A DNA stretch of 64,000 nt from Rhynchopus euleeides. Its lineage: Eukaryota; Euglenozoa; Diplonemea; Diplonemida; Diplonemidae. The notes beneath the pieces were generated by a model. That model saw only the letters and a list, made by a program, of their open reading frames with translations, was not told the DNA's origin and searched no databases. Within the stretch, counting starts at the first letter, position 1; each line of letters opens with the position of its first letter. A program made the translations under genes and the position numbers. The stretch is from NCBI GenBank assembly GCA_963210315.1, contig OY723253.1:1240001-1304000 (forward strand), written 5' to 3'. Shown in pieces: positions 9,701 to 18,296 of the stretch.

Positions 9701-12700
9701 GATGTCCTTCAGCTTCTCCTCATCCTTCACGCTCAGCACGTGGTGCATCAGCTTCAGCAGCTGGTTCTTCGGCAGGCCCTGCTTCTTCGCCCGGGTCACC
9801 ATCTTCAGGAGGCAGGTGTGGCTCAGGTGGCGCCGCAGGATAGCATCCACCTCGGCGTCGTAGGGCCACTGATCCCGCAGCTTCTTGGGGATCTCCGGCA
9901 GGCGCAGGGCGGGGAGACCCTTCTCGGGTGCAGGCACCTTCTCGACCAGCACCCACACCACGCCCTGCAGCAGCACGCGGGGGCAGTCCTCGAGCCCGTC
10001 TGTGACCTGCTCCACCGAGGGGTAGGGCACCCAGAAGTCGCCGCGTGTTGCGCGGGGGAGGCCGTAGGGCGCCCGTGTGATGCCCAGGGCTTCCATGAAT
10101 GAGGTTCTCGAGGGGAGGAAGCCCTCCCCGAAGTTCTTCTTCAGGAGGCGCCAGTGGAACAGCCGCCCCGTCTTGTCGTGCTTGTCGGTGTGGTCGAAGT
10201 TGCGGAGCACCACCACCTCAGGCGGGATCACCTCCAGCTCGGGGAAGGGCACCCACGCGGAGTCGCTGTTCATCAGCTCCGGGTCGCAGTGCGGCAGATA
10301 CGTCACATTCTTCAGCCCGAACATCTCGCTGTAGGCGCTGGTCCGCCCCTTGAAAGACTTGCGCCCCTTCGGGACATTCTCGATGCGGTACACAACCCAG
10401 TTGATAGACCCACGCGTGAAGATATGCCCCCCAAGCTGGGGGAACGACGTGTACCTCTCGGAGACAGACTCCGAGACGTGGTAGGGCACCCACACGCTGT
10501 CGCAGTTGATGCGGTGGACGTTCTTCACAACATCACGAACCCCCGCGACGGCGGCCCGCGCGAAGGGGGATGCCTCCGTGGCAGGGGCACTGAGCACCAG
10601 CGTTCTCTTGTGCCTCTCCAGCACCTTGGCAACATCCGACTCGCTTGTGATGCTCTCCACGGCGATAACCTGCAGCGAGGGGTGGGGGCGCTGGTTCGGC
10701 TCCGGGACAAACAGCGGCTCCCCGATAGCATCCGCCGCACTGCGGGGCAGGCTCAGCCAGTAGTCCCCGTTGGACACCAGGGCGAGCTGGCTGCGCGCCT
10801 GCTTCAGCACCTCTGGGGCGATGTCGTTGGGGTCGCGGTACAACACCCACCCGTCGTGCGGGGGGCGCAGCGGGGGCAGCTCCGCAGGCACATCGCGCTG
10901 CGCCACCTTGAAGATCTGCGCCCAGCTGCGGGTCTCCGCTTTGTAGTGGGTGCCGAAGCGGACCTTCTCAGCAACCTCCTGCCGCAGCCCAGCCCAGTAG
11001 ACGGTGCACCCCCCCCTGGTGCGCACGGCAACCGTGGTGGTCCCCTTCGGGATCTTGCTCTCCAGCAGGCAGGGGTGCCAGAAGTAGCACCCGCCGCAGG
11101 CGGCAGCGCCGTACCTCCGGAGGAGCCTCTCGTTCAGCTTCGGGAGGTTCCGCGGCGGCTTCGGCAGCTCCGAGGCGGAGCCCCACCCGGTGGCGTCGCT
11201 TGCGGAGGTGCCTGCGGCGGCCAGCAAGGGGCGCCCCGAGCTGAGGTTGCCCTTCATCGCGGCGGCTGCCACCCTCTGCACGTCCACTTTCCCCGAGGCG
11301 GGGAGGGGGGGCTCCTGCGGCACCTCGCCGAAGGCGTGCTCCGCCTCAGGCACGCAGGTGTGGTAGTAGCTCTGCCAGATGGTGCCGTCGTCCCCGCGGA
11401 ACACCCCAGCCGTTACCGTGGTGTCCTTCAGAAAGGGGAGCTCCACAACGCCCGGCTTGTAGGGGACCCAGACGAAGCCATGCAGCTTCGGGATCTTCTT
11501 GGGGAGGGCCTCGTTGGAATGCGGCAGCCCCAGCACCTCGGCGGTGGTTTTGGTGCGCCCTGCAAACCACTGCTCGTGGTTGCGGTCGGCGAAATCCTCC
11601 GTGCAGCGCACCCAGAGCCCGAAGCCTGTTTTGAAAATGTCAGCCTCCTCGGTCCCCACGGGAAGGTTCTCCCTCACATAGTAGTAGCAGTACCCCAGGC
11701 GGGGTGTCTGCTGCGGCACGGCAGGCAGGCACTGCTGCTCTTTCTGCAGCCGCTCCGGCGTCACGTTGGCGTAGAGCTGAGAGAAGGAGCGCACCGTGCG
11801 GATCTTCAGCGACCCCGCCAGCTGCGATGTGGTCAGCAGCGGGGTGGCAGGCGGTGTTGGAGAGTTGAGGTCCTCATCGACGCTGACAGGTGTGATGCTC
11901 TTGCTGCTGCGGCCCATGGCGTTGTCCTCCACAGCCACCCAGAAGATCCCGTTGCGCATGGTGTAGTGGCACAGCGGGGGCACGTTGGAGTAGGAGCGGA
12001 AGGGGACCCAGTCCTCATAATCCTTCGGCAGGTTGGCAGGCGCCTTGAGGGGGCGGCCCTCCCACTTGCTGTTGTCGGGGCGGTATGTCTCACCCACGCC
12101 CTTCACCTTGGTGTACTGCGTGGTGTTGAGGACGTCGAACTCCGGCTCGTCGGAGTCGGAGGCGAGGGACAGCTCGTCGTCCTCCCGCGAGTCGCTGGAG
12201 AAGGCGCTCTTCCCGTTGACGCGGAGGGAGATGTCGGCCTGCCGCACAGCGCTGAGCGCCTTGGCGAGCGGCGGGGGGCTCTCCCCACCTGAGGAGGCTC
12301 CGTTCGTCGCGTTGTCGCGCAGCACAGCACTCTTGGCGAGCTTGGCCTTGAGGGGCGATGCAGGTTCGCGGGGTGACGCGGTGGAGGCGCTGCGTGCAGA
12401 TGCATTCGACCTGGAGGGCGTGGTGGGGCTGCGGCGCCCGGTGGATGCCGAGGCGGTGGAGGTGCCGGCGCCGGCAGCCCGCGAGGAGGGGTCGAAGCGC
12501 ATCTGCCTGCGGGGTGGCGGCGACAGCGGGGTCTGGGCGTGGCTGCTGCTGCGTGCGGTTCCCGGGGGTGAGCCGGCAGCGGCGCTCACGCTGGCCTCCT
12601 TCGGCGCAGCCTTTGCGGGCCTCTCGGGCACCACGCGGACAAGGCTGCTGCGTGGGGTGGCCCCTCCAGGAGGTGCCAGGGGCTGGGCGCGGCTCTTCAG

Positions 12701-12781
12701 CCTCTTCTCCTCGTGTGACATGGTCGGCAGGACGCGCCGCTTTGCTGGCGGGCCGCTGTCGCCATTGCTGCAGTTACCCAT
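6743..12781 (-). CDS. SecA-type motor ATPase fused to an N-terminal WVPY repeat array
   Basis: Single-exon gene, 2012 residues from the ATG at 12781 (MGNCSNGDSG). The frame stays open upstream but has no ATG there. The start fits the N-myristoylation pattern (Gly2, Asn6) with Cys4 as a possible palmitoyl site; this is inferred. Residues 1-240 are Ser/Ala/Arg-rich and probably disordered. Residues about 250-990 hold six to eight loosely repeated modules, each with a WVPY/WVPF word, a second Trp-rich strand and a linker ending in LG(L/I)...LP. Residues about 1150-1750 match the SecA motor: Walker A EMKTGEGKS (about 1216), Walker B IIDEVDN (about 1344), a preprotein-crosslinking-like stretch (REYVVRKNEVVNVD), GLTGT, TNLAGRGMDI and GRTARQGKRG (about 1667). 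The tail to 2012 is helical and lacks the SecA zinc-binding end. Bacterial and plastid SecA is about 800-1000 residues and exports proteins through SecY. This protein has no plastid transit peptide, so its substrate and membrane are unknown. Confidence 0.9.
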   Translation of the reverse strand: MGNCSNGDSGPPAKRRVLPTMSHEEKRLKSRAQPLAPPGGATPRSSLVRVVPERPAKAAPKEASVSAAAGSPPGTARSSSHAQTPLSPPPRRQMRFDPSSRAAGAGTSTASASTGRRSPTTPSRSNASARSASTASPREPASPLKAKLAKSAVLRDNATNGASSGGESPPPLAKALSAVRQADISLRVNGKSAFSSDSREDDELSLASDSDEPEFDVLNTTQYTKVKGVGETYRPDNSKWEGRPLKAPANLPKDYEDWVPFRSYSNVPPLCHYTMRNGIFWVAVEDNAMGRSSKSITPVSVDEDLNSPTPPATPLLTTSQLAGSLKIRTVRSFSQLYANVTPERLQKEQQCLPAVPQQTPRLGYCYYYVRENLPVGTEEADIFKTGFGLWVRCTEDFADRNHEQWFAGRTKTTAEVLGLPHSNEALPKKIPKLHGFVWVPYKPGVVELPFLKDTTVTAGVFRGDDGTIWQSYYHTCVPEAEHAFGEVPQEPPLPASGKVDVQRVAAAAMKGNLSSGRPLLAAAGTSASDATGWGSASELPKPPRNLPKLNERLLRRYGAAACGGCYFWHPCLLESKIPKGTTTVAVRTRGGCTVYWAGLRQEVAEKVRFGTHYKAETRSWAQIFKVAQRDVPAELPPLRPPHDGWVLYRDPNDIAPEVLKQARSQLALVSNGDYWLSLPRSAADAIGEPLFVPEPNQRPHPSLQVIAVESITSESDVAKVLERHKRTLVLSAPATEASPFARAAVAGVRDVVKNVHRINCDSVWVPYHVSESVSERYTSFPQLGGHIFTRGSINWVVYRIENVPKGRKSFKGRTSAYSEMFGLKNVTYLPHCDPELMNSDSAWVPFPELEVIPPEVVVLRNFDHTDKHDKTGRLFHWRLLKKNFGEGFLPSRTSFMEALGITRAPYGLPRATRGDFWVPYPSVEQVTDGLEDCPRVLLQGVVWVLVEKVPAPEKGLPALRLPEIPKKLRDQWPYDAEVDAILRRHLSHTCLLKMVTRAKKQGLPKNQLLKLMHHVLSVKDEEKLKDIEDRILDETGHLSRMQPGQVRESWMTQVLKVAGSNPQAKEDDSIPQEAIEALTRFLQKNEAEGKKETLPEGVSPPNMQGIADDFVQLQRLLSRRHAMQLPVPTGRERVFSQADNSLPPPGEIVTRKVLRALLHRVTSMPDEGQRRIFLLYLITEAVFTAYYFRVNFSQQLALICMTSLDHTFGAGGGIGEMKTGEGKSVTIAMAAAYHALCGQKVDIMTSSEILARRDAGKTRAFFALLGLTVTHNCPCKGEGDEEEGETNAASPRKKRAVAYNPDEKVAAYKADVVYGTVPEFQFTFIRDVYLNHNERGERSYDIAIIDEVDNMLIDSSGRCSRLSSTIAGMDQVHWVYYLIHARLAEWSNPDLDVVHEQVLNHPLMQDMYPASLREMVLQNLKQWIHSCFKTRTFQANREYVVRKNEVVNVDNANTGVLQYGTVLSNGVHQFLQVKENVPVSDETATGGFSSVLAFFQLYKRKTGLTGTIGEDEEKREFRACYDLQFFHILPFHEAQRVEEVDVVPHADALKDTLVSIVQKEAVERRRPVLIIAESIGESNAYCDHIKASLEGVPEDVCSLQRYTGVQSKKEEHVLRDAGNPGIVTVSTNLAGRGMDIVTTSDSEERGGLFVVCCFLPVNMRVELQAAGRTARQGKRGTFHLLSVSTNPRVDQLKLRRKQQNQIRTQHKLDVTIPVAQHTAELFSDFCKQKDVHIEKVKHLLPFSAKYEKRALKERWIAFMQQYHSRYQSVRSVHDANAFIDEQDAKFRAFRDCLVRDLKNRTAVRNPLQYARRAAEFITQERYVLARQDLQRAATLPGGADHPTVQLLLGFVASKAVSVSGGTGRGYGPAAVARHLAAACEGYRKWLDFAVQSKRVFPRATRMLVVESSLVQVVASIAETLKGLDRWLQDSEGVPLKALLEFVPNEMRTHIEEKAPDTCGNNTVRLKRLGIVGKVVCRVHQAKLSTMRETLFETAGVEMGPPTPKSSGSEGME

Positions 12782-13294
12782 GTGCAAGGACAGGATCAGG
12801 CAGCGGTGTGCCACATGCCAGGTGCTCTCACCGGCCAAGGGGAGTTGTCCTGAGAAGGATGTGTGGCACCAAGGGAGAGGGAGAGAGAGAGTGGGGGTGG
12901 GGGCTGTGCAGTCGGTTTGTGGATGAAAAAATGGGAAGGGGGGGGAGAGGGAGGGGATGGGTGCAGGCCTGTCGCTAACTTTTCGATTTTGGAGATTTGG
13001 TGGGTTGACGCTCCTGTTTTGGGGGGGGATCAGGGGGGAAAACACTAGGGGTCAATTTTTCTCGCGCGCGCTTCGCGCGCGCTCGTGTTGTTGCCAAATT
13101 TTCCCATCGGTGGACCACTAGGTGGGCACGGTGTGAGGCGCTGGGTTCCTTCCGTGGTTCCTCTCCCGCTCGCGCCGTCGGGTGCCGGAGGAAACCAAAA
13201 AATGGCTTTCGGGACCATGATTTCGACGCTGCCCCCTGATATGTCACGGCCGTCAAAGCGCAAGGACTTGGTTACTAGACGGGCACGCGAGATG

Positions 13295-13354
13295 GGGGGT
13301 CTGGGGGGCAGGGCCCCCCAGCCGCCGGAGGTCACGGTAGTGAGCATCTGTTCA
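13295..13354 (-). repeat. GC-rich hairpin repeat, copy 1
   Basis: A 60-bp block that on the minus strand reads GAACAGATGCTCACTACCGTG-type sequence followed by a CTGGGGGGC...GCCCCCCAG hairpin and a C run. Three further copies occur at 13470-13528, 50408-50467 and 50590-50649, so this is a dispersed family. The hairpin is GC-only and would fold strongly in RNA or single-stranded DNA. Confidence 0.8.
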
Positions 13355-13469
13355 TTGTGGGCGTACAGATTCTGTGTGAGTTGGCTGCGTCCTCCTGAGG
13401 CTACTGGAGTGGGTGGATTCCCTGACCCGGTGGGAATCGAATGACTTGAGTACGAGACATACGCCACAG

Positions 13470-13528
13470 GGGGGTCTGGGGGGCGGAGCCCCCCAGCCGC
13501 CGGAGGCCACGGTAGTGAGCATCTGTTC
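13470..13528 (-). repeat. GC-rich hairpin repeat, copy 2
   Basis: Second copy, about 178 bp after the first in the same orientation. The spacer contains AGTTGGCTGCGTCCTCCTGA, which also occurs (complemented) between the two copies at 50.4-50.6 kb. The full repeat unit is therefore about 180 bp, of which the hairpin is the best conserved part. Confidence 0.8.
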
Positions 13529-13539
13529 CTGCAAAACCA

Positions 13540-13810
13540 TACTCTCTTCGACGTCGACCCAGTGAAAGTGGGTTGACGCTTGGTCGACGCTTGGTGAGCG
13601 TCGACCCAGTGTAACCGGGCCAACGCTAGGTTAGCGTCGACCCAGTGTAATAAATGGGTTGACGCTTGGTCCAGGCTTGAATGGCAACCCAGTTCCACTA
13701 GGTCGACGCTCCAAGCCTCGACCAAGCGTCAACCCAGTCCACTGGGTCGACGCTGGGTCGACGCTTTTTTATGGGGGGGGAAACCCAAAATCACTGGGTC
13801 GACGGTCGAC
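13540..13810. repeat. Cluster of GGTCGACGCT words in both orientations
   Basis: About a dozen overlapping copies of GTCGACGC, CGACCCAGTG and TTGACGCTTGG occur in 270 bp, on both strands. The words pair with each other into several hairpins. There is no ORF. It looks like the degenerate remains of subterminal repeats of an inverted-repeat element, or a short complex minisatellite. No outer boundaries could be defined. Confidence 0.65.
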
Positions 13811-15353
13811 GCTTAGCGACATGCCTGGGATGGGTGGGTGGGTGGGTTGGGGGGGGGGGGGGGGGGTGCGAGCCCTCCGGTTCTGCCGTTTGGTCTTATA
13901 CACCATTTCTTTTGTTGGCTCAGGCGTTTCACACCTTACGCGTTTTCGCCGTTAAATCGTTAGGTTATGAGCAGCGGGTTCTTTTCTGCGCGAAGGGTGA
14001 GGAGACAGCTTCCAGGGATCAATGCAGGGGATATCGATTTTGGTTGATTGCGTTCGGGGACAGATTTTCGTCACGACCCGCAAGCCACCCGCTGTGTCCA
14101 GACCAAGTCTTCTGACAAACCGTGAAACAAAAAGCAAGATCGTCCCGCGACCAGGCTTGTCAATACTGGCTGAATCATGCCAAGCCTGGCTGGCACTGTT
14201 CTTGCCAACTTGCCTCACATATCTCTCCTGTGTATCAGAGATGGCCACAGAGGCACAAATGCCCCCCTCGCCACCCCACCCCTCTTGCTCTTCGCCCCAT
14301 TCTTCTCGTGGTGAAGCACCCTCCACCCTGCAGACCCTTGGATCTGATATCAAACGGATTCCGGAACACGGAACTAAACACACAGCCCATAAGGACGGAT
14401 CGGGCCTGGCAGGGTGCTGCAGGGTGAACGCTACCCTGCAGCAAAAGTAAAGGGGCATATGCAGTTGTGCCGGTTGCCACCGAATCAGCCACCCCTCCGG
14501 ACCCCACCAGAGAGACCGTCTGGAGAGAGAGAGCGGTGGGCTGACGGCTGGCGTTGCCCATGCAGCACCATTTAAAATTTATTCTACGTTCGGTTCTTCA
14601 CTTTCAGCTCGCCTGCTGATAACAGTTGCTGGCAAGCCACGAATCTCGGCTGACATTTCGCCATTTTGACAGATAGACCACACTCGGCTCCCCCCAATTC
14701 GTGTTCAGTTCATGGTTGTGGACTGAACCAGGCACAGAAAGCACCACACACAGAGACAACTTCCCACACCCCGTTCTACGATGAGAATACACGTCATGCC
14801 GTTTATGATTTTTTTTTGCGAAAATAAAAGAACTGCTGGCAGCCCACAAGCTGGGCTGCCCAAGGTGCGCACAAAAAAAGCACTGTTCTTCGTCGGGGCG
14901 CCGAAGAACAAAACAAATGGAAGGGATAAGAGGCAACGTTTTGCTGGGGATGGGGATGGGGCGGGCAGTGCAGTCGAAGGGAAATGGAAATCCCAGAGAT
15001 GACTTCTCTCCCCTTCGTACTGTGGATGGGGGGGGGGGTGGCTTGAGTAATGCACGGAGACAGAGTCAACCGAACCTGCTTCGCTCAAACCAAACTTGCA
15101 GGCAGTCCCCAACACGGGGGCGGGGTGGGGAGGCAGAGGGATCGTGAGGTGGCGTCTTCCTTCGAAGGCGCCTTTGCCGGAAGGGCATCTTCTACACGCA
15201 ATAAAATCTGAGAAATCTGGGGAGCGGGGGGGGTGAGGGGATGGGAACAATCTGCAATCTTCCCAAACCCATCCGACAGATGGGCAAAGCCGAAATAACT
15301 GGGGGTAAAAGTGGGAGTGACGGAAAGTTGGGCGGGGGGGGGGGGGGGGGGTA

Positions 15354-16500
15354 GGGGGGGTCAAATGCCACCCTTTTACGTGGACAAACACGATTTTTCA
15401 AAAAACCGGCGCAGAGGCCCCAAAGCCCCCGTAAACCCTCCAAACCCCCCCAGATCGGTCCGGAAACCCATCGAACCCCACTTTTCCACCATTCCGGGCA
15501 CCTCAGGTGCCCGAATTGGGGTACCTAAATTTTGTGCCACCGTTTGGTACCGTACAGTGCCACTGTGTGGGAGGTTGGAAAAGAAAATGCCCCAACACAC
15601 CACATCTGAGGGTTGCAATGCATGTTGCTTGCCAACCACGTCATCCGGTGGGTGTCAGGCGCTATGTAGGTGGCATTAGCCAGGTCTTCGATGTGTTCTG
15701 GCTTGTATATATACCTCCCTGCCACCATGCACCGGGAGGCTGCCTGTAGGTACGGAACAGTCCAGATGGTCGTGTGATTCCTGTGCAGCAGTGCTCCACA
15801 ACCGGGATGTGTTGACAACGACTGTTGCAACACGAGCTGTACATTCCGGGAACACATGAAGTGCGCTGTCGTGGTACCCATTGTGCCAGAATTGGTAGTT
15901 GCTGCGGTCTACTTTGCCTGGCCCAAGAGCACTGGTACTGAACGGTGCAATATGCGTGGCGAGGTGAATACAACGGAAGCGCGCAAAGTCAATACAGCTC
16001 TCGGATGGCGGGTGGTGGTGCCACTAGTGTGTGACGTTCACTCGAGGATACAACGCATCACAATGAATCAGCAACCGTGGACCGAGTACAATACGCTCTC
16101 TGTGGCTGGTGTGGGGGACAAAGGCAGTGCCTGTGCCGCAGGCAGGGAGGTATATATACAAGCCAGAACACATCGAAGACCTGGCTAATGCCACCTACAT
16201 AGCGCCTGACACCCACCGGATGACGTGGTTGGCAAGCAACATGCATTGCAACCCTCAGATGTGGTGTGTTGGGGCATTTTCTTTTCCAACCTCCCACACA
16301 GTGGCACTGTACGGTACCAAACGGTGGCACAAAATTTAGGTACCCCAATTCGGGCACCTGAGGTGCCCGGAATGGTGGAAAAGTGGGGTTCGATGGGTTT
16401 CCGGACCGATCTGGGGGGGTTTGGAGGGTTTACGGGGGCTTTGGGGCCTCTGCGCCGGTTTTTTGAAAAATCGTGTTTGTCACCCCCATTTGACCCCCCC
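15354..16500. mobile_element. Element C copy 1: 1147-bp element with inverted repeats of about 365 bp
   Basis: The element begins GGGGGGGTCAAATG and ends with the complement, flanked on both sides by TA (15352-15353, 16501-16502). After slightly diverged outer 30 bp, the inverted repeats are almost perfect from the GACAAACACGATTT block inward to CAGGGAGGTATATATAC-type sequence (left about 15380-15723, right about 16141-16480). The unique centre (15724-16140) holds only short frames with no family resemblance, so the element is probably non-autonomous. TA flanks suggest a Tc1/mariner-type mover; this is inference. Near-identity of the arms suggests recent activity or gene conversion. Confidence 0.85.
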
Positions 16501-16517
16501 TAGGGGGGGGGGGGGTA

Positions 16518-17664
16518 GGGGGGGTCAAATGCCACCCTTTTACGTGGACAAACACGATTTTTCAAAAAACCGGCGCAGAGGCCCCAAAGCCCCCGTAAAC
16601 CCTCCAAACCCCCCCAGATCGGTCCGGAAACCCATCGAACCCCACTTTTCCACCATTCCGGGCACCTCAGGTGCCCGAATTGGGGTACCTAAATTTTGTG
16701 CCACCGTTTGGTACCGTACAGTGCCACTGTGTGGGAGGTTGGAAAAGAAAATGCCCCAACACACCACATCTGAGGGTTGCAATGCATGTTGCTTGCCAAC
16801 CACGTCATCCGGTGGGTGTCAGGCGCTATGTAGGTGGCATTAGCCAGGTCTTCGATGTGTTCTGGCTTGTATATATACCTCCCTGCCACCATGCACCGGG
16901 AGGCTGCCTGTAGGTACGGAACAGTCCAGATGGTCGTGTGATTCCTGTGCAGCAGTGCTCCACAACCAGGATGTGTTGACAACGACTGTTGCAACACGAG
17001 CTGTACATTCCGGGAACACATGAAGTGCGCTGTCGTGGTACCCATTGTGCCAGAATTGGTAGTTGCTGCGGTCTACTTTGCCTGGCCCAAGAGCACTGGT
17101 ACTGAACGGTGCAATATGCGTGGCGAGGTGAATACAACGGAATCGCGCAAAGTCAATACAGCTCTCGGATGGCGGGTGGTGGTGCCACTAGTGTGTGACG
17201 TTCACTCGAGGATACAACGCATCACAATGAATCAGCAACCGTGGACCGAGTACAATACGCTCTCTGTGGCTGGTGTGGGGGACAAAGGCAGTGCCTGTGC
17301 CGCAGGCAGGGAGGTATATATACAAGCCAGAACACATCGAAGACCTGGCTAATGCCACCTACATAGCGCCTGACACCCACCGGATGACGTGGTTGGCAAG
17401 CAACATGCATTGCAACCCTCAGATGTGGTGTGTTGGGGCATTTTCTTTTCCAACCTCCCACACAGTGGCACTGTACGGTACCAAACGGTGGCACAAAATT
17501 TAGGTACCCCAATTCGGGCACCTGAGGTGCCCGGAATGGTGGAAAAGTGGGGTTCGATGGGTTTCCGGACCGATCTGGGGGGGTTTGGAGGGTTTACGGG
17601 GGCTTTGGGGCCTCTGCGCCGGTTTTTTGAAAAATCGTGTTTGTCACCCCCATTTGACCCCCCC
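16518..17664. mobile_element. Element C copy 2: tandem copy of the 1147-bp element
   Basis: Same length, ends and TA flanks (16516-16517, 17665-17666) as copy 1, in the same orientation. The two are separated by TA, thirteen G and TA. I noticed two base differences between copies (G/A near 15801 versus 16965, and G/T near 15980 versus 17144). The repeat period is 1164 bp including the G run. Tandem duplication of one insertion with its poly(G) flank fits better than two independent insertions. Confidence 0.85.
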
Positions 17665-17666
17665 TA

Positions 17667-18296
17667 GGGGGGGGGGAAGGTCGCAAAGCAGGGCAGCTCC
17701 CTCCCCAGAGGTGAGGTACACAAAGCATCGACTCCCCTCACACAAGTTATACACTGCAGGTTGAAGCCACTCCTTCCCCACTGCGCGGTGTGATGGGGTG
17801 GAAACTCTGTCGGAATAGTCCCTGATCTGAAAACGCCAGAGTGGGTCGGAGTTGAGAGAGAGAGAAGGGACAATGCGTCAACGAAAACACTACCGGGGCA
17901 GCACAGGGCTCAATAAATATTGGGGCAACAAAAAGCTATATGTCCTCCTGCATGATAAACCGCGGCACCATGTATAGATATGGCTCAGCCTTATCACGAA
18001 GTGAGATCAAGGAAAGCCCTTCAGCTCCACCAGGTGTGGGGTTGCCATATTGCAGTGTGTCCCCGGGCGCGACCTGCTGCGCCTCTTGGAGAAGAGCAGC
18101 GCCGCCGGTGGCAACGGGGTGGGGGGGAAAGAAGTAGAGGACCCTCCGGCCTTCTGCATCCAACTGCATGGGGATGGCACCCAGCAGAGAGGAAGGGCAA
18201 GTCGGCCGCTGGGAAACTGGGGAAGGCCAAGGCCGAGGGGTTTTGATGCACGGAAGACACCTCGTGCCGCGGCAAGGGGCGTACCGCCAACAAGGT
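17667..18296. other. Short intergenic region downstream of the giant gene
   Basis: It lies between element C copy 2 and the stop codon of the giant minus-strand gene, so its right part is probably the 3' UTR. It contains an open frame (17936-18163, minus) that could be an extra terminal exon, annotated separately. Confidence 0.5.
17936..18163 (-). other. Possible alternative last exon of the giant gene
   Basis: On the minus strand an acceptor (CCCCATGCAG) is followed by an open frame of 75 codons starting LDAEGRRVLYFF and ending MQEDI before a stop. It reads like coding sequence and is in phase 0, like all other introns of this gene. The matching donor would be GTCTAG, spanning the stop codon at 18297, which lacks the GTATG start of the other introns. 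The annotated stop at 18297 is therefore preferred. Confidence 0.2.

Larger units (their letters stand above)
12782..15353. other. Intergenic region with dispersed repeats
   Basis: This is the upstream side of the SecA-type gene and the left flank of the tandem elements. It holds two copies of a GC-rich hairpin repeat (13295-13354, 13470-13528), a cluster of GTCGACGC-type words (about 13540-13810), a perfect CGCGCGCTTCGCGCGCG-type hairpin near 13063-13083, and long G runs at 13849-13866 and 15334-15350. From about 13870 to 15330 I see no gene and no clear repeat. Confidence 0.5.

Noticed and set aside
7631-12292. Long plus-strand open frames (about 823 and 712 codons) opposite the SecA-type gene
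   Set aside because: They mirror the GC-rich codons of the minus-strand gene. Their translations are rich in Arg, His, Leu and Val without any domain, while the minus strand carries clear SecA motifs.
13952-14458. Minus-strand open frame of 168 codons between the SecA-type gene and element C
   Set aside because: Short, with no domain, no clear splice partners and overlapping frames of equal quality on the other strand.
15856-16188. Open frame of 110 codons in the core of element C
   Set aside because: It runs into the inverted repeat, shows no transposase motif, and its two-copy conservation follows from the recent duplication.
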